Source: CADEER01 sp965216585 (lineage in GTDB: Bacteria; Desulfobacterota; Binatia; HRBIN30; CADEER01). Taken from it: a stretch of 64,000 nt of DNA. Both the position numbers and the translations under genes were made by a program. The notes under the pieces were generated by a model. The model had not been told where the DNA came from and ran no database searches. It saw only the letters and a list, made by a program, of their open reading frames with translations. Within the stretch, counting starts at the first letter, position 1; each line of letters starts with the position of its first letter. Location: positions 4,588,001-4,652,000 of the forward strand of contig CBDCGC010000003.1 of NCBI GenBank assembly GCA_965216585.1. The letters run 5' to 3'. Shown here in pieces: positions 27,301-36,676 of the stretch.

Positions 27301-27351
27301 GTTTGATGTGTGTCCTCCGGAGGATCTCCGCCCTGAAGACAGTTTCGGTGG

Positions 27352-28617
27352 TCAGGCGAGTTTTTCCAGGCAGGCGAGGCGCACCGCGGTGCAGATGACT
27401 TCCATCGCCTGTTTGATTTCCTCGAGGTCGGGTAGGGTCGGGGCGAGTCGTAGGTTGCGGTCGTTGGGATCGCGTTTGTACGGGTAGGTCGACCCGGCCG
27501 GAGTCAGCTTGACGCCGGCTTTGGCGCTGAGCTCGACGACTCGCGTCGCCGTCCCCTCGAGGCTGTCGAGGGAGAAGAAGTATCCCCCCTGTGGGCGGCT
27601 GATGTCGGCGACACCGGTGCTGGCGAGCTCGGCGTCGAAGCTTGCCAGCACCGCATCGAATTTGGGTCGGATGATCGCTGCGTGCCGTTTCATATGGGCG
27701 CGAATCCCGTCCATGTCGCCGAAGAAGCGGGCGTGCCGCAGTTGGTTGATTTTGTCGGGACCGATGGTCTGCGCCAACAGCGGTCGTTTGCGCTCGCCGA
27801 TGTTTTCGGCGCTGGCGGCCATGATGGCGACGCCGGCGCCGGGGAAGGTGATCTTCGACGTCGAGCCGAAGAGATAGGGCCGGTTCGGATTTCCCGACTT
27901 CTTGCAGGCGTGCAGGATGTTGACCAGGGGCGCCGGATCGTCTGTCAGATGGTGTACGGCGTAGGCGTTGTCCCAGTAGATGCGAAAGTCCGACTCCGCC
28001 GGCATGTTGGCCAGCCGTTCGACGGTGTCCGCAGAGTAGGTAATGCCGGTTGGATTGCTGTAGCGCGGCACGCACCACATGCCCTTGATCGTCGGATCGC
28101 CGGCCAGCTTCTCCACCTCGTTCATGTCGGGGCCGTCGTCGCGCATCTCGATCGGGATCATTTCGATGCCGAGACTCTCGCAGACGGTGAAATGGCGATC
28201 GTAACCGGGGCTGGGGCAGAGAAAGCGCACGCGTTCGAGCGTCGACCACGGCGGTGCGCCACCGAGGCCGTGGATCCACGCCTCGGCGATGGTGTCGTAC
28301 ATCATGTTGAGACTGGAGTTGCCGCCGATGAGGACCTCGTCGAGCTCGACCTCCATGTACTCGGCGAAGAGCTCTTTGGCCTCGATGATGCCGTCGAGTC
28401 CGCCGTAGTTGCGCACGTCGACGCTGGCGGCGGCGACCTCGGCAGCTCCGACGCAAGTGAGCAGGTCGGTGGCGAGGTCGAGCTGGGCCGGGCACGGCTT
28501 GCCGCGCGTCATGTCGAGATCGAGTGCGAGCTCCAGCAGCGCGTCGTAGCGCCGGCGCACGTCGTCGCACTCACGCGCGCGCGCGGTAGCGGACGCCTCG
28601 CGATAGGTCGAGGACAT
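27352..28617 (-). CDS. Class I PLP aminotransferase, aspartate aminotransferase Ic-like
   Basis: 421 aa. The PLP lysine is in GSTSKITFPGAG. RYSNPTGITYS, NAYAVHHL and the C-terminal NLRLAPTLP Arg motif fit the aminotransferase fold. Overall similarity is to the Ic group (MocR-like aminotransferase domain, as in Corynebacterium AspT), which transfers amino groups between aspartate and 2-oxoglutarate. Substrate range is inferred. The N-terminus MTRGKPCPAQLDLA is typical of this group. It is on the same strand as the acyl-CoA dehydrogenase gene upstream, with a 24-base gap, although their functions differ. Confidence 0.85.
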   Translation of the reverse strand: MSSTYREASATARARECDDVRRRYDALLELALDLDMTRGKPCPAQLDLATDLLTCVGAAEVAAASVDVRNYGGLDGIIEAKELFAEYMEVELDEVLIGGNSSLNMMYDTIAEAWIHGLGGAPPWSTLERVRFLCPSPGYDRHFTVCESLGIEMIPIEMRDDGPDMNEVEKLAGDPTIKGMWCVPRYSNPTGITYSADTVERLANMPAESDFRIYWDNAYAVHHLTDDPAPLVNILHACKKSGNPNRPYLFGSTSKITFPGAGVAIMAASAENIGERKRPLLAQTIGPDKINQLRHARFFGDMDGIRAHMKRHAAIIRPKFDAVLASFDAELASTGVADISRPQGGYFFSLDSLEGTATRVVELSAKAGVKLTPAGSTYPYKRDPNDRNLRLAPTLPDLEEIKQAMEVICTAVRLACLEKLA

Positions 28618-28641
28618 TGTTGGCTTGGGGTAACCGGCGGA

Positions 28642-30543
28642 CTAGGAAGCGACGGCGGCCTTTGCCTCGGGGCGCTTGGTGACGAACTTCGTCTTGAACT
28701 CCTCGGCGGTGAAGCCCATGTCGAGGCGACCCTCGGCCAGCCAGGTGTGCTCGCCGTTCATGACCTGGGCGGCGACTTTGTTCATCGAGTTGTCGTCGTT
28801 GACCCACAGATCGCGAAAGGCGCGCCGCACGCGGCGTTCGGCCTGCTTGCAGAAGAGGTCGGCCAGATCCTGGGCGCGGTCGGCGCCGGCTGCGCCGCTG
28901 TCTTTGAGTGCACGCGCGTGCGAACAGGTCGCCGCCATGGCGAAGAGCTCCATGACGATGTCGACGCAGCGAAAGAGGAAGCCCTGCTTGCGCTCCATCT
29001 TGGCTTGGTAGAGGGCCATGCCGTGGAAGCTCTCGCGCGCCAATTTGCGCGCCCTGCGCTCGATGAAGCGCATGTGCTTGCCGAGATCACCCCAGTCTTG
29101 GAAGTTCGTCCACGAGGCCAGACCCTTGAGCCAGAGGGGCGGATACCACACGGCGTAGTTGCCGATGATGCCGGGTATGGCGGAGACCTTGTCGGCGTTG
29201 GTGCTGTTCTTGTCGATGATCGTGCCGGCGACCTGCAGGTGCTTGTCGACTGCTTCGCGCGCCATGAAGAGGTGCATGATCTCGCTCGATCCTTCGAAGA
29301 TCAGGTTGATGCGGCAGTCGCGCAACGTGCGTTCGACCGGAATCGGCGTTTCGCCGCGTTCGGCCAGGGACTTCTCCGTTTCGTAGCCGCGACCGCCGCG
29401 CAGCTGTAGTGTCTGATCGACCAGACGCCAGGCCTGGACGGTATTCCATTCCTTGGCCGCGGCGGCCTCGAGACGGATGTCGTAGCCGCCGCGATCGGCC
29501 ATCTGGCTGGCCAGCTTGGCGACCGAGTCCATGGCGAAGGTGGTCGCCGCCATGTCGGCGATGTCGTGCGATACGGCTTCGTGTTTCCAGATCGGTACGC
29601 CCCACTGTTGGCGGGCTTCGCTCCAGCCGCGCACCGTTTCCAGGCATTGTTTGGCGATGCCGGCGCAGGCGGCGGGCAGTGTCAGGCGGCCGGTGTTGAG
29701 AGTGATGAGGGCGATTTTGAGGCCCTTGCCATCGCCGCCGATGAGGTTTTCGGCCGGGACGCGAACGTCCTTGAAGGAGATGACGCCGTTGGCCAGTGCT
29801 TTGAGGCCCATGAAGCGGCAGCGGTGCTCGACCTTGACCCCGGGGGAAGACGTCTCGACGACGAACGCGGAAATACGGTTGGTCTCGGGATCGCGCGCCA
29901 TCACGACTAGCAGCTCGGCCAAGGTGCCGTTGGTGCACCACAGCTTTTCGCCGTTGAGGACGAAGAAGTCGCCATCGCGCTCGGCTGTCGTTGCCAGACT
30001 GGCCGGGTCGGAGCCGGCGTCGGGCTCGGTCAGGGCAAAGGCGGAGATGGCGCCGGCGGCGCAGCGCGGTAGGAACTTCTCCTTTTGCTCGGGCGTGCCG
30101 AAGAGTTTGAGCGGTTGCGGAACGCCAATCGATTGATGTGCCGAGAGCAGGGCGGTGACGTTGCCGTCGTAGCTGCCGATCAGCTCCATCGCTTTGCAGT
30201 ATTCGGAGACGGTGAAGCCGAGACCGCCGTATTCGACGGGGATCTTCATGCCAAAGGCGCCGAGCTTGCGCAGGCCGTCGACGACGTGCTCGGGATACTC
30301 GCCGGTCTCGTCGATGGCGACCGAGTCCACCTCTTTGGCGAGAAAGTCGCGCAGCTTGTCGTAGAAATCCCTGAACTCGGGCCGATCTTCGCCGGCCAGG
30401 GGAAAGGGGTGGACCAGGTCGACGCTGAGCTGCCCGAGAAAGAGCTCGCGCAGGAAACCGCGACCTTTCCACTCCTGCTCGCGCGACTCTTCGGCAACAC
30501 GGCGTGACTCTTCCTCGGTCGTCAGTCGGCGCTCTGTGCTCAT
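28642..30543 (-). CDS. Acyl-CoA dehydrogenase, large form with C-terminal extension
   Basis: 633 aa from ATG 30543, with GGAGGAGAG just upstream. The ACAD core spans roughly residues 60-450: FALTEPDAGSDPAS, LNGEKLWCTNG, FMGLKALANGVISFKDVRVP, GGRGYETE and the catalytic Glu region NLIFEGSSEIMH. It oxidises acyl-CoA to enoyl-CoA with FAD. The ~180-residue C-terminal extension resembles VLCAD/ACAD9 types, suggesting long-chain substrates and membrane association. The frame continues upstream to 31104 but that part overlaps asd and is not this gene. No electron-transfer flavoprotein genes are nearby. Confidence 0.92.
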   Translation of the reverse strand: MSTERRLTTEEESRRVAEESREQEWKGRGFLRELFLGQLSVDLVHPFPLAGEDRPEFRDFYDKLRDFLAKEVDSVAIDETGEYPEHVVDGLRKLGAFGMKIPVEYGGLGFTVSEYCKAMELIGSYDGNVTALLSAHQSIGVPQPLKLFGTPEQKEKFLPRCAAGAISAFALTEPDAGSDPASLATTAERDGDFFVLNGEKLWCTNGTLAELLVVMARDPETNRISAFVVETSSPGVKVEHRCRFMGLKALANGVISFKDVRVPAENLIGGDGKGLKIALITLNTGRLTLPAACAGIAKQCLETVRGWSEARQQWGVPIWKHEAVSHDIADMAATTFAMDSVAKLASQMADRGGYDIRLEAAAAKEWNTVQAWRLVDQTLQLRGGRGYETEKSLAERGETPIPVERTLRDCRINLIFEGSSEIMHLFMAREAVDKHLQVAGTIIDKNSTNADKVSAIPGIIGNYAVWYPPLWLKGLASWTNFQDWGDLGKHMRFIERRARKLARESFHGMALYQAKMERKQGFLFRCVDIVMELFAMAATCSHARALKDSGAAGADRAQDLADLFCKQAERRVRRAFRDLWVNDDNSMNKVAAQVMNGEHTWLAEGRLDMGFTAEEFKTKFVTKRPEAKAAVAS

Positions 30544-30680
30544 GACTCTCCTCCGTGCCAACGCCAAAGTTGGCCTCGATTTGGATGCTCGTGGAGTTTG
30601 GTGAACGGGAATTCTCGACGTTAACGCAGCGATTTGAGGAAAATCAACACACCCGCCCGAGCGCGGCGAAGCACGAGCTC

Positions 30681-31712
30681 TCAGCCGTTGGCCGTGCCGG
30701 CCTCGAGCAGCGATTCGGCGATCTGCGCAGCGTTGGTCGCGGCGCCTTTGCGCAGGTTGTCGGAGACCTGCCAGAGCCACAGTCCGTTGGTGGCGAAGTC
30801 TTTGCGCACCCGGCCGACCAACACTTCGTCGCGACCGGCGACGTCGTTGGGCGTCGGGAAGGTGCACTGGCCGGGGTCGTCGACGACCACGACGCCGGGG
30901 AAATCGGCGAGCGCCTGGCGGGCGTCTGCGGGTGACAGCGGGCGCTCGGTTTCGACGAAGATACTGGCCGAATGACCGACCGGCACCGGCACTCGCGTGC
31001 AGGTCATCGTCACGTCGAGATCCGGCATGTCGAGAATCTTGCGGGTTTCGAACAGCAGCTTGACCTCTTCGGTGGAGTAGCCGTCGTCGCGGAAGTCCTC
31101 GCAAAGGGGGACGACGTTGGCGGCGATCTGCGCGGCAAACTTGCTCGCCTGTGGCTTTTCTCCGCGCAGCAGAGCCTGGTTCTGCTGGCTCAGCTCGTCG
31201 AGGCCGGGGCGGCCGGCACCGCTGACGGCCTGGAAGGTGGTGACGATGACGCGGCGCAGCCCGGCGGCGCGGCGGATCGGCTCGAGCGCCATGACGAAGC
31301 CGATCGTCGTGCAGTTGGGGCAGGATACGATGCCGCGGTGTTGGCGCAATGCGCTCGCGTTGATCTCGGGGACGACGAGCGGCACCTGCGGGTCCATGCG
31401 CCAGGTGCTCGACTTGTCGATGGCGACCGCGCCGCGCTTGGCTGCCTCGGGGGCGAGGTCCTTCGAGAGCGAGCCGGTGGCCGCGAAAAAGACGAAGTTG
31501 ACGCCGTCGAACGCCTCCGGCCGCGCCTGCTCGACGCGGTAGCTCTTGCCGCGGTAGTCGATCGACGTTCCCGCCGAGCGCTCACTGGCCAGCGGGCGCA
31601 GATCGCCGAGCGGAAAATCTCGCTCGGCCAGGATGCCGAGCAGTGTTTCGCCAACCGCTCCGGTCGCGCCGACGATGGCGACGACTGGCTTGGCTTCGTT
31701 CGAATTGCTCAT
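30681..31712 (-). CDS. asd: Aspartate-semialdehyde dehydrogenase
   Basis: 343 aa. Reduces aspartyl phosphate with NADPH in the lysine/threonine/methionine and diaminopimelate pathway. VAIVGATGAVGETLL is the nucleotide-binding loop. SCPNCTT carries the catalytic Cys, FQAVSGAG follows, and GHSASIFVET holds the catalytic His. Length is standard. It is followed after 137 bases by the acyl-CoA dehydrogenase start on the same strand, and no other pathway gene is adjacent. Confidence 0.95.
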   Translation of the reverse strand: MSNSNEAKPVVAIVGATGAVGETLLGILAERDFPLGDLRPLASERSAGTSIDYRGKSYRVEQARPEAFDGVNFVFFAATGSLSKDLAPEAAKRGAVAIDKSSTWRMDPQVPLVVPEINASALRQHRGIVSCPNCTTIGFVMALEPIRRAAGLRRVIVTTFQAVSGAGRPGLDELSQQNQALLRGEKPQASKFAAQIAANVVPLCEDFRDDGYSTEEVKLLFETRKILDMPDLDVTMTCTRVPVPVGHSASIFVETERPLSPADARQALADFPGVVVVDDPGQCTFPTPNDVAGRDEVLVGRVRKDFATNGLWLWQVSDNLRKGAATNAAQIAESLLEAGTANG

Positions 31713-31799
31713 TTGGTTCCCCGAGACGTGATCCGGCGACTATCGAGGCGATGACGCACCCTGTCAAGATTGCCGTTTCCACGCCGGTGTGCGGCGTCT

Positions 31800-33194
31800 C
31801 TACATCTTCAACAACTCGGCGACGAAGGCGTCGAGGGCGGCCATCGCCGCGCCGTCGCCGTTGGCGTAGTCGTTGGCGATGATCGAAAAGACCAGGCGCC
31901 GGCCGGAGCTCGTGTGCACGATGCCGGTGAGCGCGGTGGCGCCGTTGAGCAGTCCGGTCTTGGCGCGGGCGCGATCGCGAGCCTTGGTGGTGCGGCGCTG
32001 CAGTGTGCCGTCGCGGTTGGCAATCGGCAATGCGGCGGCGAGCTCTGGCCCGTAGCGAAACGAGGCGATGCCGCGGCGCAGCGTCGATGCCAAGGCGCGG
32101 GGGCTGACGCGGTTGCGCCGCGACAGGCCTGAGCCGTCGACGAGATCGAATCCGCTCTTGGCGGTGCCGACCTGGGTCAGGGTGTGGCGCAGAGTGGCGA
32201 TCCCGGCGCTCCAGGTGCCACTGTTGCGGCTGGCCACTCCCATCGCTTTGACCAGGGTTTCGGCCATGTTGTTGTTGCTGTGCTTCATCATCAGGCGGAC
32301 GATCTCCGACAGCGCCTTGCCTTCGAAACGGAGCAGCCGCACGGCCTGCTGTGAGCGTTTGCCGCGGCGTACGGCACCGCGCACGTCGATACCGACGGCC
32401 GCCAGTTGCCTCGCCAGGGTGTGACCGGCGTAGAGTGCGGGTTGGCTGACGCTGCGGTAGATCTGGGTTGGCTTGGCGGCGGCTCCGATGGTGCCGTCGA
32501 CGCCGACCCGGTCGCCGCTCGGGCTGCGTTTGCGCGACACCGAGAGCTTGGCCTTCACGCCCTTGGTGCGAGCGCTGTTGACGAGAGTGAAGTAGGGCAG
32601 AGCGGGGTCGATGGCGGCGCGCGCCGCAGCGCCCGGCGCGCGGCCAGGTGCTACTTCGACGGCAAAAGCGCCGTAGTTCACCGACAGCGCGGCGACCGGC
32701 GCGTGATAAGCACGGGCCGAGGTCTTGCCCCAGGCCGGATGCCAGTGTTGATCGTCGAAGGCGCTGGTGTCGACGACGAGGTCGCCGCGGACCGTGCGCA
32801 GACCGGCGCGCGCCAGATCGGCTGCCAGGCGCCACATCTGCTCCGAGGTGAGCGACGGGTCGCCGCCGCCCACGACGGTCAGCTCTGCGACCGCGCCTTC
32901 GGCGTCGGGCGATCGGTCGGCGTAGACTTCCGTGGCGAAGCGGTGCGTTGGTCCGAATGCTTCCAGCGCCGCCACGGCGGTAAGCACTTTCACGTTGGAT
33001 GCGGCGATCATCAAATGGTCGGCGCGGTGCGCGAAGAGCGGCGAGCCGGAGTCCGCGTCGATGACGATGGCACCCACCGATGCGCCCTCGATGCCGCGGT
33101 GACGCAGCGCCGCGCCGAGGGCCGAGTTGTCGCGAGCGCCCGCCGCCGTCGCAGCGACCAGCACCAGGAGGCAGATTCCGCCGCGGCGTTTCAC
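31800..33194 (-). CDS. dacB: D-alanyl-D-alanine carboxypeptidase/endopeptidase (PBP4 type)
   Basis: 464 aa from GTG 33194, which overlaps the upstream gene's TGA (GTGA). The signal peptide is KRRGGICLLVLVAATAAGA. Penicillin-binding motifs: SxxK in ASNVK with the active-site Ser, SxN in KHSNNNMAE, and KTG in RAKTGLLNG. The long insertion between SxxK and SxN is typical of class C PBP4/DacB. It trims or cleaves peptidoglycan cross-links in the periplasm. Coupling to a di-heme peroxidase gene is unusual and may simply reflect compact gene packing. Confidence 0.9.
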   Translation of the reverse strand: MKRRGGICLLVLVAATAAGARDNSALGAALRHRGIEGASVGAIVIDADSGSPLFAHRADHLMIAASNVKVLTAVAALEAFGPTHRFATEVYADRSPDAEGAVAELTVVGGGDPSLTSEQMWRLAADLARAGLRTVRGDLVVDTSAFDDQHWHPAWGKTSARAYHAPVAALSVNYGAFAVEVAPGRAPGAAARAAIDPALPYFTLVNSARTKGVKAKLSVSRKRSPSGDRVGVDGTIGAAAKPTQIYRSVSQPALYAGHTLARQLAAVGIDVRGAVRRGKRSQQAVRLLRFEGKALSEIVRLMMKHSNNNMAETLVKAMGVASRNSGTWSAGIATLRHTLTQVGTAKSGFDLVDGSGLSRRNRVSPRALASTLRRGIASFRYGPELAAALPIANRDGTLQRRTTKARDRARAKTGLLNGATALTGIVHTSSGRRLVFSIIANDYANGDGAAMAALDAFVAELLKM

Positions 33195-34594
33195 GAAGGC
33201 GTGCAGCCGCGCAGGGCGTGGTTCACCGAACGAATCAGCTCGTTGATCTGGATGGTGCCGCTCATGTCGGCGTCGGCGCTGAGGCACATCGCCATGGTGG
33301 CGCGATCGAGGGCGATGGCGGTCTGGCGGATCACTTCGTTGACCGTGACTGCACCGTCGAAGTTGCAATCGCCCGAGCACGGCGGCGGTTGGAAGGGGTC
33401 GGCGAACTTCGGGTTGGTGAGGAACTCGTCGTCGGTCAGGCTGCAGAGGAATTCCTTGATGTCGGCGCGTTCCTGTTCGGTCAGCTGGAAGCCGATGAGG
33501 AAGCCCGCCTTGAGGGGGTTGGTGCTGCCCTCGCCGGCGAGCGGGCCGGATTCGATGGTGCGGCCACCGGCGGCGTAGTGGTCGAGCACGTCGTCCAGGG
33601 TTTCGACGCTGCCGTCGTGCATGTAGGGCGCGGTCACGCAGATGTTGCGCAAGGTGGGCGGTTTGAACGCCCCCATGTGCTCAACGAACGTGCTGACTCC
33701 GAAAAGGCCGACGTTGTTGGGCGGGTAACAGCCGAAGTCGTTGGCACTGACGTCGGGCAGGTCGAAGTCGCGGCAGCGCAGGTTGTAGAGACCGGTGTTG
33801 AAGAACGGCTTCTCGAGCAGCACCTCGTTGGTTTCGGTGCGCGAGCCGGTGAAGTTGAAGCCGGCGTGACAGTGTCCGCATTCCGTCTTGCCCGCCTGAT
33901 CGCGCACCAGAGTCAGACCGCGCAGCGCCGAGTCGGACAGGGCATCGTCGACCAGAAAGAGCCAGCGATCGTAGGCGGAGTTTCCGGTCAGCAGAGTTCG
34001 CTGGAAGGCCGCGATCGAGCGCACGATGCTGTTGAGCGTGATCGGATCCGATTCGTCGGCAAACGCCTCTTCGAACATTCTTTGGTAGAGCGGCACGGCG
34101 GCGAAGCGTTCGAGCAGCTCGTCTTCCAGGCCGGCCAAGCCGAGCTCGACGGGAAACTCGCCGAACATCGGCACGAGAGCCTGCTCTTCCAGGTGCTCGA
34201 CGATGTTGTTGGCCCAGGTCAGGGTCGGCGCGTAGACGACGTTGCCGAGCGCCATGGCGCCGCGCGGGTGCTCTTCGTCCGTCGAGCCGATCGAGCGCGG
34301 CAATCCGTCGGTGAAGGCGAGCTCCTGCTTGTGGCAGCTCGCGCAGGCGAAGGTCTGATTGCCGGAGAGGCGCGTGTCGTAGAAGAGCAAGCGACCGAGC
34401 TCGACCTTCTCGTACGACATCGGGTTGTCGTCGGGCACCAGCTCCGATGGATCGGGGAATCCGAGTGGAACGTTCCATTCATAAGGAACGATGGTCTTGC
34501 CGGTGTCCGTCGCTCGCGCCGTCGGCGCGGCGCCGAGGAGCGCGACGGCAAGTGCAAATCCGAGTGACCAGGCGATGTCTCGTGGAGATCTCAT
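33191..34594 (-). CDS. Di-heme peroxidase (MauG family) with C-terminal EF-hand pair
   Basis: 467 aa. The signal peptide ends near TARATD. Heme motifs are CASCH in NQTFACASCHKQE and CGHCH in KTECGHCHAGFNFTG. FKPPTLRNICVTAPYMHDGS is the conserved C-terminal peroxidase segment. The last ~65 residues add a Cys-bracketed calcium-loop pair: DCNFDGAVTVNE and DADMSGTIQINE, closing RGCT. Each loop has canonical D-x-[DN]-x-[DS]-G ligands. The tail resembles a dockerin, so surface anchoring or calcium-dependent assembly is inferred. The cytochrome domain contains extra Cys residues absent from the peroxidase at 22078-23163. Confidence 0.9.
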   Translation of the reverse strand: MRSPRDIAWSLGFALAVALLGAAPTARATDTGKTIVPYEWNVPLGFPDPSELVPDDNPMSYEKVELGRLLFYDTRLSGNQTFACASCHKQELAFTDGLPRSIGSTDEEHPRGAMALGNVVYAPTLTWANNIVEHLEEQALVPMFGEFPVELGLAGLEDELLERFAAVPLYQRMFEEAFADESDPITLNSIVRSIAAFQRTLLTGNSAYDRWLFLVDDALSDSALRGLTLVRDQAGKTECGHCHAGFNFTGSRTETNEVLLEKPFFNTGLYNLRCRDFDLPDVSANDFGCYPPNNVGLFGVSTFVEHMGAFKPPTLRNICVTAPYMHDGSVETLDDVLDHYAAGGRTIESGPLAGEGSTNPLKAGFLIGFQLTEQERADIKEFLCSLTDDEFLTNPKFADPFQPPPCSGDCNFDGAVTVNEVIRQTAIALDRATMAMCLSADADMSGTIQINELIRSVNHALRGCTPS

Positions 34595-34769
34595 GCGCGT
34601 GCCTTTCGTGCGCTTACCTTACCTATAGAAATCCTCTGCGCCGCTTGCGTCAAGCGGGCCAGTGCCGGCGGTGCGCGTTCTGGCATTGAAGTTGATCAAT
34701 CAGCGAGATTGAACGATGCCCTTATTGGGCTATGAAGCGTGCTCCCGGTGTATGCGGTGCCAGCCCTTG

Positions 34770-36581
34770 CTACGGGCAGCCGGCGAGTGCGGCGCCGGTT
34801 GCCTGGATGAGCTCGCCGATGCCGATGCGACCGTCGCCGTCGCCGTCGCCGGCGGGGCAATCGCCGATGGCGTTTTCTCCGAGCGCAATCCGCACGGCGC
34901 GGATGAGCTCGGAGATGCGAACGACGCGGTCGAGGTCGCAATCGCCCGGGCACGGCGGGCGTATTGGTGTCGCTGTGGGTGAAGCGGATGCGGTCGGCGA
35001 CGGTGTGAAAATCGGCGTTCCACAGGGAGTGATGGACTCGAGTGCTTCGACGATCGGCGGCGGCGAGATCTCGGCGCCCAATATCGAAGGAGTCGGGCCG
35101 AAGAGCGAGTAGGCGAGGGTGTTGGTTGCGTCCTCGGGGCCGCTGCGCAGCGTGCCGCGGACGGAGATCCGACCGCCGGAGGTGAGTTGGTTGGCGCCAT
35201 TTGGCCCGCTCGTATCGATCTCGGCCGTTGGCGCGATCTCTACCGTGCACGACTGTACGGCGACCGTTCCGCCGCGGCCGTCGTTGGGGCGCGAGCTTCT
35301 CGCCCGCACGATCCCGGCAATGATGATTTCCTCCGGGCTGTCGAGCTCGATGTCTCCCGCCTCGCTGTCGCGGCTAGTGCTGGCGTCGATCGAGGCATCT
35401 CGCCCGACGATCATCGTCGCGTTCGAGTCGATGCTCACCAGACCGCCGCCGCCGAGACCACCGACGGCGCGCAGTGAACCGCCAATCTCGACCGCTCCAT
35501 CGGCGACGACATCCACCGAGCCGCCCATTCCGTCTCGTTCGTCCATGCTGGTGTCGAGCACGGCGTCGAGGACGACGGGACCGAAAAACGACGTCACCTC
35601 GATGTCGCCGCCGAGTCCGTCCGGTCCGCCGCCGAGCGATTCGATGGAGGCGCCGGCGGTGAGGAGAACTCGTCCGTCGCCGCTCAGCGTGATTGAGCCG
35701 CCGAGGCCACCTCCGTCCTCGCCGCCGTCGCGGCCGCTGGCGGTAAGGGCGCCGCGGATTTCGAGTACGTCGTTGCTCTCGATGGTGATGTCGCTGCCGT
35801 CGCCGGCAGCGGTGGTCGCAGCCGTCGTGATCGAAGCGCCGCTGTCGACGAGGGCGGTGTCGACGACGGTGATGTCGACACTGCCGCCATCGCCGCCACT
35901 GGCGATGAGGGCACCGGACAGGGTGACGGAGTTGGCGTTGATGACGGCGCTACCCCCCTCGTCTTCGCGGCCGCCACTGAGATCGACGTCTCCGCTGAGG
36001 ACGATGGTGGCGGCGCTGGCGACGAAATTGGCGCCGGTACTGTCGGCCGCTTCCGAGCGCCCGCGGATGCGGCCGGAGATCTCCATCGCGCGGCTGGCGG
36101 CGAGCACGATGTCGCCCGGTGGTGAACCGCGGGTATCGATGTCACCGATCAGGGTCATATCGCCGGCCTGGATGCGCACGCTGCCGGCTGGGTCGGCGCG
36201 CGTCGCTCCGGAGGTGCGAATACGCGAGTCGCCGGTCAGGCGGACGTCACTCGCCACCAGAGTGAGCGCTCCACCCTGGACGACGATCGATCCGCCGCTG
36301 GCGATGATCAGATCGCGCTCGCCGACGTCGATGATGGAACCGGCGTCGGCGACGACGTCGCTGGCGATGATGCAGGGATCAGCGCTCGGGTTGCACACGT
36401 CGTCTGCCGTGGTCGCCGCGGCATGCGTTGCGGCGAAAGAGAGCAGAACGCAGAGGAGCCCCAGGCGGCCCCGAGCATGCAACGGTTGCACCGGGGGAAA
36501 GTATCTCGCGTTCCCACTTGGGGCAAGTGCGCTGCCGCCGGACGCCGGCGATGGCGGTTGATTCAGCGCCGTTGTTGGCAT
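34770..36581 (-). CDS. Secreted Gly/Ser-rich repeat protein with C-terminal EF-hand pair
   Basis: 603 aa. A hydrophobic signal (GLLCVLLSFAATHAAA) starts after ~40 residues, so the true start may be downstream of ATG 36581. The body is built of short beta-like repeats such as LSGDVDLSGGREDEGGSAVI and GGSVDVVADGAVEIGGSLRA, like filamentous-haemagglutinin/beta-helix passenger repeats. A Thr/Pro-rich linker leads to the Cys-bracketed EF-hand pair (DCDLDRVVRISE; DGDGDGRIGIGE; end LAGCP). Likely cell-surface or released. The function is not identified. It is the first gene of the strand group leading to the peroxidase and dacB, 175 bases away. Confidence 0.78.
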   Translation of the reverse strand: MPTTALNQPPSPASGGSALAPSGNARYFPPVQPLHARGRLGLLCVLLSFAATHAAATTADDVCNPSADPCIIASDVVADAGSIIDVGERDLIIASGGSIVVQGGALTLVASDVRLTGDSRIRTSGATRADPAGSVRIQAGDMTLIGDIDTRGSPPGDIVLAASRAMEISGRIRGRSEAADSTGANFVASAATIVLSGDVDLSGGREDEGGSAVINANSVTLSGALIASGGDGGSVDITVVDTALVDSGASITTAATTAAGDGSDITIESNDVLEIRGALTASGRDGGEDGGGLGGSITLSGDGRVLLTAGASIESLGGGPDGLGGDIEVTSFFGPVVLDAVLDTSMDERDGMGGSVDVVADGAVEIGGSLRAVGGLGGGGLVSIDSNATMIVGRDASIDASTSRDSEAGDIELDSPEEIIIAGIVRARSSRPNDGRGGTVAVQSCTVEIAPTAEIDTSGPNGANQLTSGGRISVRGTLRSGPEDATNTLAYSLFGPTPSILGAEISPPPIVEALESITPCGTPIFTPSPTASASPTATPIRPPCPGDCDLDRVVRISELIRAVRIALGENAIGDCPAGDGDGDGRIGIGELIQATGAALAGCP

Positions 36582-36676
36582 GTCGGCAGCCTTTCCGATA
36601 ATCTGATCGTTTGAATGTAGTGCTGTCTACTTCCGTCGCGGGCCGCTGGGTTGGGCGACAATCGAAAGGAGCAACG

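Noticed and set aside
27682..29409. 575-codon plus-strand frame over the aminotransferase and acyl-CoA dehydrogenase
   Set aside because: Shadow frame; both minus-strand genes have full catalytic motifs.
30544..31104. N-terminal extension of the acyl-CoA dehydrogenase frame
   Set aside because: It overlaps asd antisense-frame sequence and the ribosome-binding site lies just before 30543.
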